Assembly: GCA_022836975.1 (NCBI GenBank)
Contig: JAIXMJ010000003.1
Span: 1-31,853, forward strand
Direction of reading: 5' to 3'
Length of the DNA: 31,853 nt
Source of the DNA: Wolbachia sp.
GTDB lineage: Bacteria > Pseudomonadota > Alphaproteobacteria > Rickettsiales > Anaplasmataceae
Each line of letters opens with the position of its first letter. Position 1 is the first letter of the stretch. Below the pieces are notes generated by a model. That model saw only the letters and a program-made list of their open reading frames with translations, made no database searches and was not told where the DNA came from. The translations under genes and the position numbers were made by a program. Below are positions 1 through 10,262 of the stretch, in pieces.

Positions 1-217
1 ATTAGGTCGGTCTAAAGGTGGATTTTCGAGCAAGTTACATGCTGCTTGCAATGCTCTCGGCAATCCATTAAGATTTTTTGTTACTGCCGGACAAAGGTCA
101 GATTATGTAAAGGCTTTAGACTTGATAAATGGTAAAGGAAACGCCCCAAGTAAAAAAAACTGTGGAATAAGGACAAAACCACCTTTTCGTCACGCTATCG
201 ATTCTGCTTTCCTTTAA
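1..217 (+). pseudogene. IS5-family transposase remnant (partial, runs off left edge)
   Basis: Reading from base 2, an open frame encodes a stretch beginning LGRSKGGFSSKLHAACNALG and continuing NPLRFFVTAGQRSDYVKALDL. This is the typical core of IS5-group DDE transposases (the GRSKGG..TK.H segment around the second catalytic Asp region). After about residue 50 the similarity collapses: the frame runs through a short unrelated tail and stops at 215-217. The remaining catalytic part (the ADRGYD region and the C-terminal E region) is therefore missing. I read it as a decayed copy with an internal deletion or frameshift. The start lies outside the window. Confidence 0.7.
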
Positions 218-355
218 TGGTCTGTACTACTTATGAGCACAAGCTATATTATAGTGTAATGATGTTCCACTTCATTAAAATCAAGAAAATATAGCAAAGA
301 GGCAGAACTTTAACTTCAAACTCTTAACAAGCTTTGAAAGGTAATATATTTACTT

Positions 356-1852
356 CTATCGTACAGGACCTGCTCTCCTAATTTGTTCCTTTCCTCGCTC
401 AGCAAGCCGCCGCTGATGCTCTCCTTCAGTTTGAGCTTGAGCTCCTCCGCTTTCACTCTGATAACACGGAGGCGGTGTAGAAGGTGGACTCGTATAACTT
501 GGAGGAGGTGAATTTGATCTCTGATCATTAGGACTATCTTGACCATTTGAAGAAAGTGGATCTGGCTTTCGCTGTCCATTTGCATGATCATGATTTCCAC
601 CATGCTGATTGTTTAGTATTCTAATTAATTCTTCACAAGATTTCTCCTTGCCATTCTCTCCTTTATCATGAGATTCCCCATGACCATTATCTTTTTTATC
701 ATTCTTTCTACTACGATTAAGCTCATCCCATGAATCTATCGCTATTAGCTTACACTCCTGAATTCCTGTTTCTTTAGGATGATCATCTGTCTTACCTTCT
801 TGAGTTTCCTTATCTTTAACGCCATTACCACAATTAATATGTTCACTGTTACTATTGATGCCTTCACTTGAAAATACCATATTCCAATCACTTTTTATCT
901 CATTTCCACATCTTTTCCACTGATATTTTAACTTAGTCCAATATTTATCAGCATATTTTTCCCTATTACATGTCAAAGGCACAACTATTACCGTCCTTGT
1001 TAATACAGAAATAAAATTCACTGAATTTTTGACTAAAGATCCAGTACCAAATAACACCTTGCCACATACCTTCAAAATTGGCTGCTCAGTTCGCATTAAG
1101 TATTTTCCCAATTCTATAGGAAACAATGTTACTGCATTAGTAAGCATTTTTGCACAAGTAGTTGGAACAACTACTACAAGTACAGACACCAAGCTCTTAA
1201 GCCATTCCCATCTGTGCATCTCACCATTATGATCTCTAATTTCAAAAAACGATGTTTTTTCCTTCCTATTCCATGACTTATATAACTGCTCACCATTCTT
1301 ATTTACTCCACGCTTAGACAAGCAGAGTCCTTCCCCATCCTCACTCTTCTCACACTGAAGAACCGGTAAATATTTTGGCGTATCTTGTAATCTAAGGCCA
1401 AATGGCTTATATAATTGTGAATTTGTTCTATCTGTATTACGTATAAAAAAATTGGGGCTATCTTTTAGCAAATCTTCAATAGCAAAATACCTTCTCTCTT
1501 CCTTATTAGAGTATTTCTCTTTTTCTTCACATCCACTTATATCACGTAAAGGATACCGTCCCCCATTATATTCAAGCACATATTTTGCCTCTTCCCCATG
1601 CTTACTGATATTTTTGATATTACCATTTTTTATAATCTGATCATAATTCTTAGGATATATACATTTTTTCCTGTAATTGTTATACTCATATGTAAACACT
1701 TCCCTGAAATCTTCTATATACTCCTCATCAGACGGAAATAGCTTCCCTTTGAACCAATCAAGCACATCTAGCACAGATTTCTCTGTGTATTTTATTTTTG
1801 GACCTATAGGTCCAATTTTATCCCCTATCGATTTGCTTAACTTTTCTAACAT
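356..1852 (-). CDS. Hypothetical protein with two hydrophobic segments and a PPxY-containing proline-rich tail
   Basis: I do not recognise the family of this 498-residue protein. Residues 1-215 are soluble, charged and rich in Tyr and Lys, with several Cys. Two hydrophobic stretches (about 219-247 and 262-294) could be a membrane hairpin. Residues 330-440 are hydrophilic and low in complexity (Gly, Asn, Asp, Lys, His). A proline-rich tail (449-464) holds two PPxY motifs, PPSY at 450-453 and PPCY at 461-464, followed by a basic end. There is no signal peptide. PPxY motifs are known ligands of eukaryotic WW domains, so a role as a secreted or host-facing protein is possible, but that is inference. 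The gene stands alone, between an IS remnant and sdhD. Its length and intact frame argue that it is a real gene. Confidence 0.7.
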   Translation of the reverse strand: MLEKLSKSIGDKIGPIGPKIKYTEKSVLDVLDWFKGKLFPSDEEYIEDFREVFTYEYNNYRKKCIYPKNYDQIIKNGNIKNISKHGEEAKYVLEYNGGRYPLRDISGCEEKEKYSNKEERRYFAIEDLLKDSPNFFIRNTDRTNSQLYKPFGLRLQDTPKYLPVLQCEKSEDGEGLCLSKRGVNKNGEQLYKSWNRKEKTSFFEIRDHNGEMHRWEWLKSLVSVLVVVVPTTCAKMLTNAVTLFPIELGKYLMRTEQPILKVCGKVLFGTGSLVKNSVNFISVLTRTVIVVPLTCNREKYADKYWTKLKYQWKRCGNEIKSDWNMVFSSEGINSNSEHINCGNGVKDKETQEGKTDDHPKETGIQECKLIAIDSWDELNRSRKNDKKDNGHGESHDKGENGKEKSCEELIRILNNQHGGNHDHANGQRKPDPLSSNGQDSPNDQRSNSPPPSYTSPPSTPPPCYQSESGGAQAQTEGEHQRRLAERGKEQIRRAGPVR

Positions 1853-1937
1853 AATAACCTTGCTATAATACTCTAATAATAAAACAAGTAGATTAAATAT
1901 ATATTAAAGTAAATTTAGTAGTTTTACAAGGAATAAG

Positions 1938-2285
1938 CTAAAAGAAAAGGTAATAATTGGAACAAAACATTGTAAAAGTAAGGATAATATAAGTAATAAT
2001 TGATAAGCACTGTATAGATCTTATTAAAAAAAATTTGATAAGAGGAGTATGAATATAATCCTCGCATATTATTCGCATTCCCAAAACTGCATGCTGAAAT
2101 ACATAAAATAAGATTATTATAAAAAATATAAATTTTAACGGGTCTGTAAACGATATACCTAATGATAAGTTAAAATTACTTACATGGTAAAATAAATAAA
2201 TACACCAAGGAAATGAGAACAACAAAACCAACGCAGAAAACCTCTGAGCTTTCCAGTGATGAATTGCACCTGCAAACTGCTTCAT
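1938..2285 (-). CDS. sdhD: Succinate dehydrogenase membrane anchor subunit D
   Basis: SdhD is one of the two small membrane subunits that anchor complex II and bind heme b and ubiquinone. The 115-residue protein has the family signature HHWKAQRFSALVL near the N-terminus and three hydrophobic helices. The second helix contains HAVLGMR, whose His is the likely heme ligand, followed by a conserved Asp-Tyr (EDYI). Its ATG overlaps the sdhC stop by 4 nt (ATGA), so translation is probably coupled. The flavoprotein gene sdhA is not nearby, and sdhB is 28 kb away in this window. The low-complexity aromatic-rich C-terminus is ordinary for this AT-rich genome. Confidence 0.9.
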   Translation of the reverse strand: MKQFAGAIHHWKAQRFSALVLLFSFPWCIYLFYHVSNFNLSLGISFTDPLKFIFFIIILFYVFQHAVLGMRIICEDYIHTPLIKFFLIRSIQCLSIITYIILTFTMFCSNYYLFF

Positions 2286-2659
2286 GGTATATTAAAATAA
2301 AAAATTATAGAAGAAAGAAACAAAATAAGTACTAATACCATAGCACTTATTGATACACTTGCCATCCCCAATCCTATGCCTACATCCCAGAATAAATAAC
2401 GAATACCGTTTAAAAAATGATAGGTAAAACTAATGAAACAAAAAAGATAAAATAACCTAACAACAACACTATACGGCAACTGATCTAAATAATTTACTGT
2501 AAACAAGTCTGGAGCCCAAGTATGTAATATGTAATACCAAGAAAAGATCATTAGAAGACAAAATAATAATATACCAGTTACCCTATGCATGATAGAAAAA
2601 AAACTAGTAACCTGTACTTTATATATCTGCAAATGTGGAGAAAGAGGCCTATTATTCAT
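2282..2659 (-). CDS. sdhC: Succinate dehydrogenase cytochrome b556 subunit C
   Basis: SdhC forms the heme b and quinone site of complex II together with SdhD. I chose the ATG at 2657-2659, giving 125 residues that start MNNRPLSPHLQIYK, the classic SdhC opening (RPLSPHLxIY). It is followed by SIMHRVTG (the SxxHRxTG motif) and three membrane helices, the last preceded by a candidate heme-ligand His in YHFLNGIRYL. An open frame continues upstream to 2755, but that extension is a non-family hydrophobic stretch. It would also be translated through the 16S trailer stem at 2681-2710, so I reject it. No clear Shine-Dalgarno precedes the ATG. The gene starts 103 nt after the 16S 3' end on the same strand, with no terminator visible between them. 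Confidence 0.9.
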   Translation of the reverse strand: MNNRPLSPHLQIYKVQVTSFFSIMHRVTGILLFCLLMIFSWYYILHTWAPDLFTVNYLDQLPYSVVVRLFYLFCFISFTYHFLNGIRYLFWDVGIGLGMASVSISAMVLVLILFLSSIIFYFNIP

Positions 2660-2680
2660 AGAAATAAAATTAAAGAAAAA

Positions 2681-2710
2681 AGTTAAAGAAAGTAGAAATA
2701 AAGGCAGCAG
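2681..2710 (-). other. 3' strand of the 16S rRNA precursor processing stem
   Basis: The trailer of the 16S transcript at 2681-2710 is complementary to the leader at 4312-4349. A 20-bp block (2691-2710 against 4312-4331, 19 matches plus one G-U) is followed by a 10-bp perfect block (2681-2690 against 4340-4349), with an 8-nt bulge on the leader side. Such a stem enclosing 16S is the expected RNase III processing site. The stem ends 21 nt upstream of the sdhC start codon. Confidence 0.8.
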
Positions 2711-2761
2711 CATGTGCACAACAACACTACTATAAAGAAGTAGTAAGTAATACACAAAGCC

Positions 2762-4263
<1,502 letters not shown>

Positions 4264-4311
4264 TAGACCTCGACCTAAAAGGTCGATTAATAAAAATAAT
4301 TTAGCTTAATA

Positions 4312-4349
4312 CTGCTGCCTCTATTTCTACTTATAGACATTCTTTAACT
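4312..4349 (-). other. 5' strand of the 16S rRNA precursor processing stem
   Basis: This leader segment pairs with the 16S trailer at 2681-2710 in two blocks (20 bp and 10 bp) separated by an 8-nt leader bulge. Between it and the mature 5' end there is also a small local hairpin, TCGACCT/AGGTCGA, at 4270-4286. The segment lies about 13 nt downstream of the predicted transcription start. Confidence 0.8.
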
Positions 4350-4368
4350 ATTCAAACAACTTTCCTTT

Positions 4369-4397
4369 ATTATCGTGTTGTATAATCAACATGTCAA
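4369..4397 (-). promoter_or_regulatory. rrs promoter (sigma70 type)
   Basis: On the minus strand the sequence reads TTGACA (4392-4397), a spacer of exactly 17 nt, then GATAAT (4369-4374). This matches the consensus -35 fully and the -10 in five of six positions. The predicted start near 4362 gives a leader of about 100 nt before 16S, which contains the processing stem. It is among the best promoters visible in the window, as expected for rRNA. Confidence 0.8.
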
Positions 4398-4463
4398 TAT
4401 GTTTTTTTGCAAACTAAAAAATTTAATATATAAGTATGATAGGTCATTAATTTAAGACAAGAC

Positions 4464-4961
4464 ATGAAAAAGAAATATCTAATACTATCTGCTCTACTGT
4501 TTATCAGCAGCCTATCTATTGCATTAGAGACAGGTGATAAGTTTTACAAAGCACTATATGAAAATGAAGCTCTAGAGCCATTATTTGAAACAGAATCTAA
4601 TTGGCAATATATAGCAAAGCTTGAATATGCAGCTAGAAATGTGGGATCATCAGAAGCAGTATCTACTTATAATAGCTTAGCACACAATCCAAAAGTACCA
4701 GATGTTTTACGCGAATTAGCACAATATCTAGAAATAATGAATTCATTAGGTTCTAATGCAAATAAAGAAAAAAGCAACAATTTAAAATCCAGTATTATTT
4801 ACCCACATTCAAGTAGAGAAGCAATGGCAATAGCAAAAATACACAATAATGATATACCAGGTGCAGTAGAAATACTCCATTCACTGCTAACCGACGTAAA
4901 GTGCCCGTTTTTAATAAAGATTAATGCACAAGAGCTACTACAGATATATGATAATCAATAA
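4464..4961 (+). CDS. Exported TPR_21/YfgM-like protein
   Basis: This 165-residue protein has an N-terminal hydrophobic segment (residues 5-21, MKKKYLILSALLFISSLSIA) that acts as a signal peptide or anchor. The rest is all-helical. The C-terminal third, with SREAMAIAKIHNNDIPGAVE and then a segment ending in AQELLQIY, resembles the end of alphaproteobacterial YfgM-like (TPR_21, DUF2659-type) proteins, which sit in the inner membrane with a periplasmic TPR domain and associate with SecYEG and chaperones. The assignment rests on pattern memory and is tentative; the usual family length is somewhat greater. It diverges from the rrs promoter and precedes the porin gene by 116 bp, probably as a separate unit. 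Confidence 0.6.
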   Translation: MKKKYLILSALLFISSLSIALETGDKFYKALYENEALEPLFETESNWQYIAKLEYAARNVGSSEAVSTYNSLAHNPKVPDVLRELAQYLEIMNSLGSNANKEKSNNLKSSIIYPHSSREAMAIAKIHNNDIPGAVEILHSLLTDVKCPFLIKINAQELLQIYDNQ

Positions 4962-5077
4962 AAATTCCTTATCTACAGTAAGATTAAGTATTGCATTTTA
5001 TTTTCATTTTAGTTATAAGTAAGCTTTAATTCTATTAATTATTAATTTTAAGATTTTGAAATTTTTGGGAGCACTAC

Positions 5078-7585
5078 ATGAAAAAGTTTAGATATACAAA
5101 AACTGCTCTAGCTTCTTTACTAACTCTCTGTTCTTTAAACAGTTTTGCAGTTGATAGAGAGATAAAAAAGCTAGATTCTTCGTTAGAAGTGATGAAGACA
5201 TCAAACAAGAAATTAAGAGAAAAAATAAATAAGGTATGTAACAACGTTCCAAGAAAAAAGGAGGATAAGGATTTTGTTCGTAATGTAGAAGATTCAGTTT
5301 CTACTGTGGGTGACAAAGTAAATAAAGCTAGTAACGATAAAACAAGTGATGTAGCTCAAGCTATAAAGGACAAAGCTAGTACTATAAAGGACAAAGCTAG
5401 TAATATAGCCCAAGCTACAAAGGATAAAGCTAGTAATGTAGCCCAAGTTACAAAGGACAAAGCTAGTAATGTAGCCCAATCTACAAAAGATAAAGCTAGT
5501 AATCTCATTAAAACTGAGAAAAACAAAGCAAGTGATGCTGCTAAAGCTACAGAAACACAAAAGGCATTTCCTGTAGATTCAAAGAAACAAGATAAAAACG
5601 CAAAGGATAATCATCAGATTAAACAATCTGCTAATAAAAACATAAGCGATAAATTTAAAAATGAAAACAATGGTAAAGAAGACGAAAATATTAGAAAAGA
5701 TACTGGATTGAAAGTAACATTTGGTAGTGTAGTTGAAACTCAAGGTTACTATAAAATTGGCTTAAGTGATGATACTAAACAGTATAATGCAATGAACAAA
5801 CTCGCTACTGGTAATTATAGCAGGAACGGAGGAACATTTGCAGATGCAGTACTACACTTACGTGCAGAAGGTAAAAATGAAGATTTAAGTATAGCTTATG
5901 GTGCAGATGTACAACTTCATGTACCAGTTTCCAAAGGTAAAAGCGATACTTATGGAATACAGGCCATTAGGAACAGAGGGGTACATGCATTCTTAAATAC
6001 AGAATATGGGGATGTGAAAGTAGGTTATCAATTTGGTCCTGAAGCTTCAATGCGTCTAGATGCAACTAGGATTGCAACTGCAGATGGTGGTGCGGATAGT
6101 AATTGGTTTAATAAAGTTAACTTAGAAGGCAAGAAATATGACTTTCCATTTTATGTCACCCCACGCCTTTACACTGAAAGCTTTTCAAGTGGAAGCGCAC
6201 AATTTACTTTCAAGGAAATGGATACAAAGGGTCATGTTAACACTTTACCATTCAAGGTAGCTTATTACTCACCAAGTTTCATGGGCTTCAGGTTTGGGCT
6301 GAGTTATTCACCACGTTATGAAGAAAGCTTGTTTGAGATGGGGCAGCCTGGCACAATGCTACAAAAATCTGACCTAAATTTCAATGATGCAAATTCAAAA
6401 GGTTCGAAAGCGTATAGATCTATAGTCAGTAAACTAGAGCAAGAGTTTAATAGCAAAGCAGACAGTAACATTGATAAAGTCGACTATGTAAAAAAGGCTG
6501 CATCTGGTATAGAGGCATTGACTCAGCAAGACACATTAACTAAAGAAGAGCTCACAAGCTCATATGAGAGATTAGCTCAAAGTATACAAAATACCTTAGA
6601 AGATGATGTTAAGGACCTAAGTATTGATAGTGTGTCTTGGTTAAAGATTTCTGATTTAGTAGATTTGTACGGCTTTACTTCTGTTGAGGCACAAGATTTA
6701 AAAGAGACAACGCCATTGATTAAGCAGGGAGATGCAGATAAGGCGCAAATTATCAGTTTACTTGAAAAGTCTATAGGAGTTGATGAGAAAGGTGGTGTCA
6801 AAAATAGGTCTGATGTTATTGCAAACTTGGCAAAAGCAGGTGCTACAGCATACAAAGCGCAAGCATCAAAAATTATAAAGAATAAAATACAAAGTATATT
6901 AACGCAAGCCCCTAGACAACAGGATCTTGCCACACATTTTGGCCCAAGTTATGAGCACATAGTGAGTGGTGGTGTATTATATGAGTACTATTTTGATGAA
7001 TATAAGCTAAGGGTTAAAGCTGCTGCAGTAGGTGAATACGGTAAAGCAGGAAAGCCTGATGGCGCAAAATATATTTATGATAAATATACTGAATATCATG
7101 ATTTACGTGGGTTCAATTTTGGTGTCATTGCAGATTATCAAATTGATGAAGACCAATCTATAAAATTCGCAGGATCTTTTGCGAATCTTTTCAAATCTGG
7201 TCAGCCTAAGAATATACTTGAATTGCAAAGCGGTAAATATGAGGAAGTAGCTGAAGCTAAGGCGTTATTTAAGTCACAGGATAATAATACTATGTATTGG
7301 ACTCTTGGAGCATCATACCAATATGAGAATATTACTACTAGTCTGACCTACTTTGGCAGCAAGATGAATGATGGTGATAAGCTTCATGACATCTCATTAG
7401 GTGCTCAATGGAATCTATCACCTAAAGGTAGCAAAACTGAGTTCATTCCTTATGTAGCGCTACATCACTTTAAAACAGAAGAAGATACTTCACATAAGAA
7501 AGAAAGAGAAAGTAGCGAAAATCAGAAAAGTGAAGTTTTTAACAAAGGTACAGTTGTAGTAGCAGGTGTAAAGTTTATCTTCTAA
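5078..7585 (+). CDS. Porin-like outer-membrane beta-barrel protein with N-terminal LEA-like 11-residue repeats
   Basis: This 835-residue protein starts with a Sec signal peptide (MKKFRYTKTALASLLTLCSL, cleavage probably after NSFA at 21-24). Residues 25-205 form a Lys-rich helical periplasmic domain. Within it, about 90-160 carries repeats of the type TKDKASNVAQ with an 11-residue period. From about 210 (LKVTFGSVVETQGYY) the sequence alternates polar and hydrophobic residues like a Gram-negative porin. It is interrupted at about 435-620 by a soluble helical insert, then resumes with strands such as YHDLRGFNFGVIADYQI and ends in Phe (VKFIF), the usual BAM recognition end. A Shine-Dalgarno-like GGGAGC sits 9 nt before the ATG. 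It is probably a major surface protein or nutrient channel; the exact family and substrate are unknown. Confidence 0.75.
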   Translation: MKKFRYTKTALASLLTLCSLNSFAVDREIKKLDSSLEVMKTSNKKLREKINKVCNNVPRKKEDKDFVRNVEDSVSTVGDKVNKASNDKTSDVAQAIKDKASTIKDKASNIAQATKDKASNVAQVTKDKASNVAQSTKDKASNLIKTEKNKASDAAKATETQKAFPVDSKKQDKNAKDNHQIKQSANKNISDKFKNENNGKEDENIRKDTGLKVTFGSVVETQGYYKIGLSDDTKQYNAMNKLATGNYSRNGGTFADAVLHLRAEGKNEDLSIAYGADVQLHVPVSKGKSDTYGIQAIRNRGVHAFLNTEYGDVKVGYQFGPEASMRLDATRIATADGGADSNWFNKVNLEGKKYDFPFYVTPRLYTESFSSGSAQFTFKEMDTKGHVNTLPFKVAYYSPSFMGFRFGLSYSPRYEESLFEMGQPGTMLQKSDLNFNDANSKGSKAYRSIVSKLEQEFNSKADSNIDKVDYVKKAASGIEALTQQDTLTKEELTSSYERLAQSIQNTLEDDVKDLSIDSVSWLKISDLVDLYGFTSVEAQDLKETTPLIKQGDADKAQIISLLEKSIGVDEKGGVKNRSDVIANLAKAGATAYKAQASKIIKNKIQSILTQAPRQQDLATHFGPSYEHIVSGGVLYEYYFDEYKLRVKAAAVGEYGKAGKPDGAKYIYDKYTEYHDLRGFNFGVIADYQIDEDQSIKFAGSFANLFKSGQPKNILELQSGKYEEVAEAKALFKSQDNNTMYWTLGASYQYENITTSLTYFGSKMNDGDKLHDISLGAQWNLSPKGSKTEFIPYVALHHFKTEEDTSHKKERESSENQKSEVFNKGTVVVAGVKFIF
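5339..5545 (+). repeat. Coding tandem repeat, 33-bp units (11 aa) with degenerate half units
   Basis: Near-identical blocks of AAAGCTAGTAATGTAGCCCA followed by variable codons repeat every 33 nt inside the porin-like gene. They encode units such as ATKDKASNIAQ, VTKDKASNVAQ and STKDKASNLIK. Shorter derived units (IKDKAST) flank them. Such tandem DNA can change copy number by slippage. Confidence 0.85.
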
Positions 7586-7596
7586 AGTAGAAATAT

Positions 7597-7623
7597 CATA
7601 CTATGGCTTTCTGCCATAGTATG
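7597..7623. terminator. Hairpin between convergent genes, likely bidirectional terminator
   Basis: CATACTATGGC (7597-7607), a 5-nt loop TTTCT, then GCCATAGTATG (7613-7623) form a perfect 11-bp stem. It lies 12 nt after the porin stop and 57 nt from the end of acnA. There is no strong T-run on either side, so it may act mainly as an mRNA 3'-end stabiliser. Confidence 0.6.
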
Positions 7624-7679
7624 AGCACACAATGTGTGATGGTTGGGCTCTACTGTGCAATTTTATAAAAATCTACTTT

Positions 7680-10262
7680 TTAGTAATTATTGTGCAATAT
7701 ATAATGCAATACTCCCCCACTTTTCACATATTCACTTTCAATAGCTGTCGCAATACAACATTTTAGCTGGATTGATTGTTTAGTAAAACGATTGTTATCT
7801 TCTATAATGCATTCCAGGTGAGCGTTTGGTGCAACCTCACCGTATATACTGACTATATCACTACTGTTAAATGCTTTTCTAGTAATCCCATCCTGAAACA
7901 TCAGAGGTAATACTCCCATACCGATCAAATTAGATCTATGTATACGTTCAAAACTCTCAGCAATCACAGCTTTTACTCCAAGTAACGCTGTACCTTTAGC
8001 AGCCCAGTCTCTGCTAGAACCTGTGCCATATTCTTTGCCTGCTAAAATTATTAACGGTACATTATAACGTGTTGCTGCATCAAAAATCGACATCTGTTCT
8101 CCAGACAACATATATTTCGTGTATCCTCCTTCAACATCAACCATTTCATTCTTAATTCTGATATTTGCAAAGGTTCCACGTACCATAACATTATGATTTC
8201 CACGACGTGATCCATAAGAGTTAAAATCTTTATATTCAATACCGAGATTTTTTAGATACATGCCTGCCGGACTATTAATAGCAATATTACCAGCTGGAGA
8301 AATGTGATCAGTGGTTACACTATCACCTAAGATCGCTAATATTCGCGCATTTTGTATATCAACAGTATTACTATTACTTAATATGTTATCAAAATAAGGA
8401 GGATTTTGTATATAAGTACTGCTTGGATTCCAGTTATAGATCTGGCTTTCTTCACACTTTATTTCTTGCCAATACTTATCACCAGAAAATACATCTTGAT
8501 ACTTTTTGATGAACATTGCACGCGTTATTACTTTGCTTACATAATCTTCCACTTCACTACTCGTTGGCCATATATCCTTCAAGTAGACATCGTTTCCATC
8601 TTGATCCTTACATATTGGATCCTTAGTTAAGTCTACTCGTATGTTACCTGCTAATGCATATACAACTACAAGGGGAGGTGAAGCTAAGTAGTTCGCTTTA
8701 ACTAATGGATGAATCCTACCTTCAAAATTACGATTGCCTGATAATACAGCTGCAACAATTAAATTTCTCTCCTTAATATCACTTTCTACTTCAGAATTCA
8801 GTGGACCAGAATTACCTATACAGGTAGTACATCCATATCCAACCAAATTAAATCCTAAGTTATCCAGACTTTCCTGTAAACCAGATTGCTCCAAATATTC
8901 CGTTACAACTTTTGACCCAGGTGCAAGTGAAGTTTTGACCCAGGGTTTAGCCCTCAATCCAAGTTTTACAGCATTACGAGCAATCAGTCCTGCCGCTATC
9001 ATCGTGTGTGGATTAGAGGTATTTGTACAACTTGTTATTGCTGCAATTACTATACTCCCATCTTCTAATTGATCACTTACTTTATTGTTTTTCTCTATTA
9101 TATCATCCTTAAATGAGCAAAAAAAAGAATCTGCCACTTGTGATAGATATATTTTATCTTGTGGTCTTTTAGGGCCAGCAATTACTGGTTCTATAGAAGA
9201 TAAATCAAGCTCTATACCATCAAAAAATACTATATTTTCACTTGCCCATAGTCCTTGTTTCTTAGCATAAAGCTCTACTAAATCAATTAATTCTTGAGGG
9301 CGACCAGTCAAATTCAGATAATTCAAAGTTTTGTCATCTATAGGAAAGAAACCACAAGTAGCACCATACTCAGGAGCCATATTTGCAATAGTTGCGCGAT
9401 CTGGTATTGACAGATTATCCAATCCTCTACCATAAAATTCTACAAACTTACCCACCACCCCCTTTTTTCTCAAAATGTTTGTAATCGTTAACACTAAATC
9501 AGTAGCAGTCACACCTTCAACAAGTTCACCTATTAGCTTTACTCCTGTTACTTCTGGAATAACCATACTGATAGCTTGGCCAAGCATGACAGATTCAGCT
9601 TCTATTCCACCCACACCCCAGCCTAAGACTGATAACCCATTGACCATAGTAGTGTGGCTATCTGTCCCAACGAGAGTATCTGGATATACTATTCCATCAT
9701 TATTGCATACAACCTGTGCTAGATATTCTAAATTAACCTGGTGACAGATTCCGGTACCTGGAGGCACCACTCTGAAATTCTTGAAGGATGCCTGTCCCCA
9801 CTTTAAAAACTGATACCTTTCTGAATTTCTTTCTATTTCCAATTCTACATTTTTATCAAATGAATCACTACCTCCATAACTATCAACTTGTACCGAATGA
9901 TCTACGACAAGATCCACAGGTATCAATGGATTTATATTTTTCTTTAAATAGCTACGCATTGAAGCCAGATCTACCAATGCTGGCACACCTGTAAAATCTT
10001 GCATCAATACCCTTGCTGGCTTATATCTAATTTCATGATTAACATATTTATCAGTACAACTTGCTAATATTCTTATGTCATCGAGTGTGACGTTCACTCC
10101 GTCTTCATTCCTCAACAAGTTTTCAAGTAAAACTTTCAATGAGCATGGCAGTCTAGAAATGTCTATTCCTAAAAATTCACTAATAGCAGTTAAACTAAAA
10201 TAGATATACTGCTTTTTACCAATGTTTAAACTAGTTTTTGTATATAAAGAACTATTCACCAT
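7680..10262 (-). CDS. acnA: Aconitate hydratase A
   Basis: This TCA-cycle enzyme interconverts citrate and isocitrate using a [4Fe-4S] cluster. The 860-residue protein is typical of the AcnA/IRP1 class. Three cluster ligands are visible: Cys412 in TSCTNTSNP, and Cys478 and Cys481 in GYGCTTCIGNSGPL. Other family motifs are DHSVQ (121-125), GTDSHTTM (199-206), GDSVTTDHISPAG at the start of the swivel domain, YGSRRGNHNVMVRGTF, and GKEYGTGSSRDWAAKG near the C-terminus. It is convergent with the porin-like gene. The upstream 295 bp separate it from secB on the same strand. The 860-residue length is slightly below the 890 usual for E. coli AcnA. No key residue is missing. Confidence 0.97.
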   Translation of the reverse strand: MVNSSLYTKTSLNIGKKQYIYFSLTAISEFLGIDISRLPCSLKVLLENLLRNEDGVNVTLDDIRILASCTDKYVNHEIRYKPARVLMQDFTGVPALVDLASMRSYLKKNINPLIPVDLVVDHSVQVDSYGGSDSFDKNVELEIERNSERYQFLKWGQASFKNFRVVPPGTGICHQVNLEYLAQVVCNNDGIVYPDTLVGTDSHTTMVNGLSVLGWGVGGIEAESVMLGQAISMVIPEVTGVKLIGELVEGVTATDLVLTITNILRKKGVVGKFVEFYGRGLDNLSIPDRATIANMAPEYGATCGFFPIDDKTLNYLNLTGRPQELIDLVELYAKKQGLWASENIVFFDGIELDLSSIEPVIAGPKRPQDKIYLSQVADSFFCSFKDDIIEKNNKVSDQLEDGSIVIAAITSCTNTSNPHTMIAAGLIARNAVKLGLRAKPWVKTSLAPGSKVVTEYLEQSGLQESLDNLGFNLVGYGCTTCIGNSGPLNSEVESDIKERNLIVAAVLSGNRNFEGRIHPLVKANYLASPPLVVVYALAGNIRVDLTKDPICKDQDGNDVYLKDIWPTSSEVEDYVSKVITRAMFIKKYQDVFSGDKYWQEIKCEESQIYNWNPSSTYIQNPPYFDNILSNSNTVDIQNARILAILGDSVTTDHISPAGNIAINSPAGMYLKNLGIEYKDFNSYGSRRGNHNVMVRGTFANIRIKNEMVDVEGGYTKYMLSGEQMSIFDAATRYNVPLIILAGKEYGTGSSRDWAAKGTALLGVKAVIAESFERIHRSNLIGMGVLPLMFQDGITRKAFNSSDIVSIYGEVAPNAHLECIIEDNNRFTKQSIQLKCCIATAIESEYVKSGGVLHYILHNNY

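Noticed and set aside
2660..2755. N-terminal extension of sdhC to a start at 2755
   Set aside because: The extension is not family-like and runs through the 16S trailer stem. The internal ATG at 2657-2659 begins the conserved MNNRPLSPHLQIY motif.
5339..5545. Possible CRISPR-like array
   Set aside because: The 33-bp periodicity is within a coding frame and encodes an 11-residue repeat, and there are no unique spacers.
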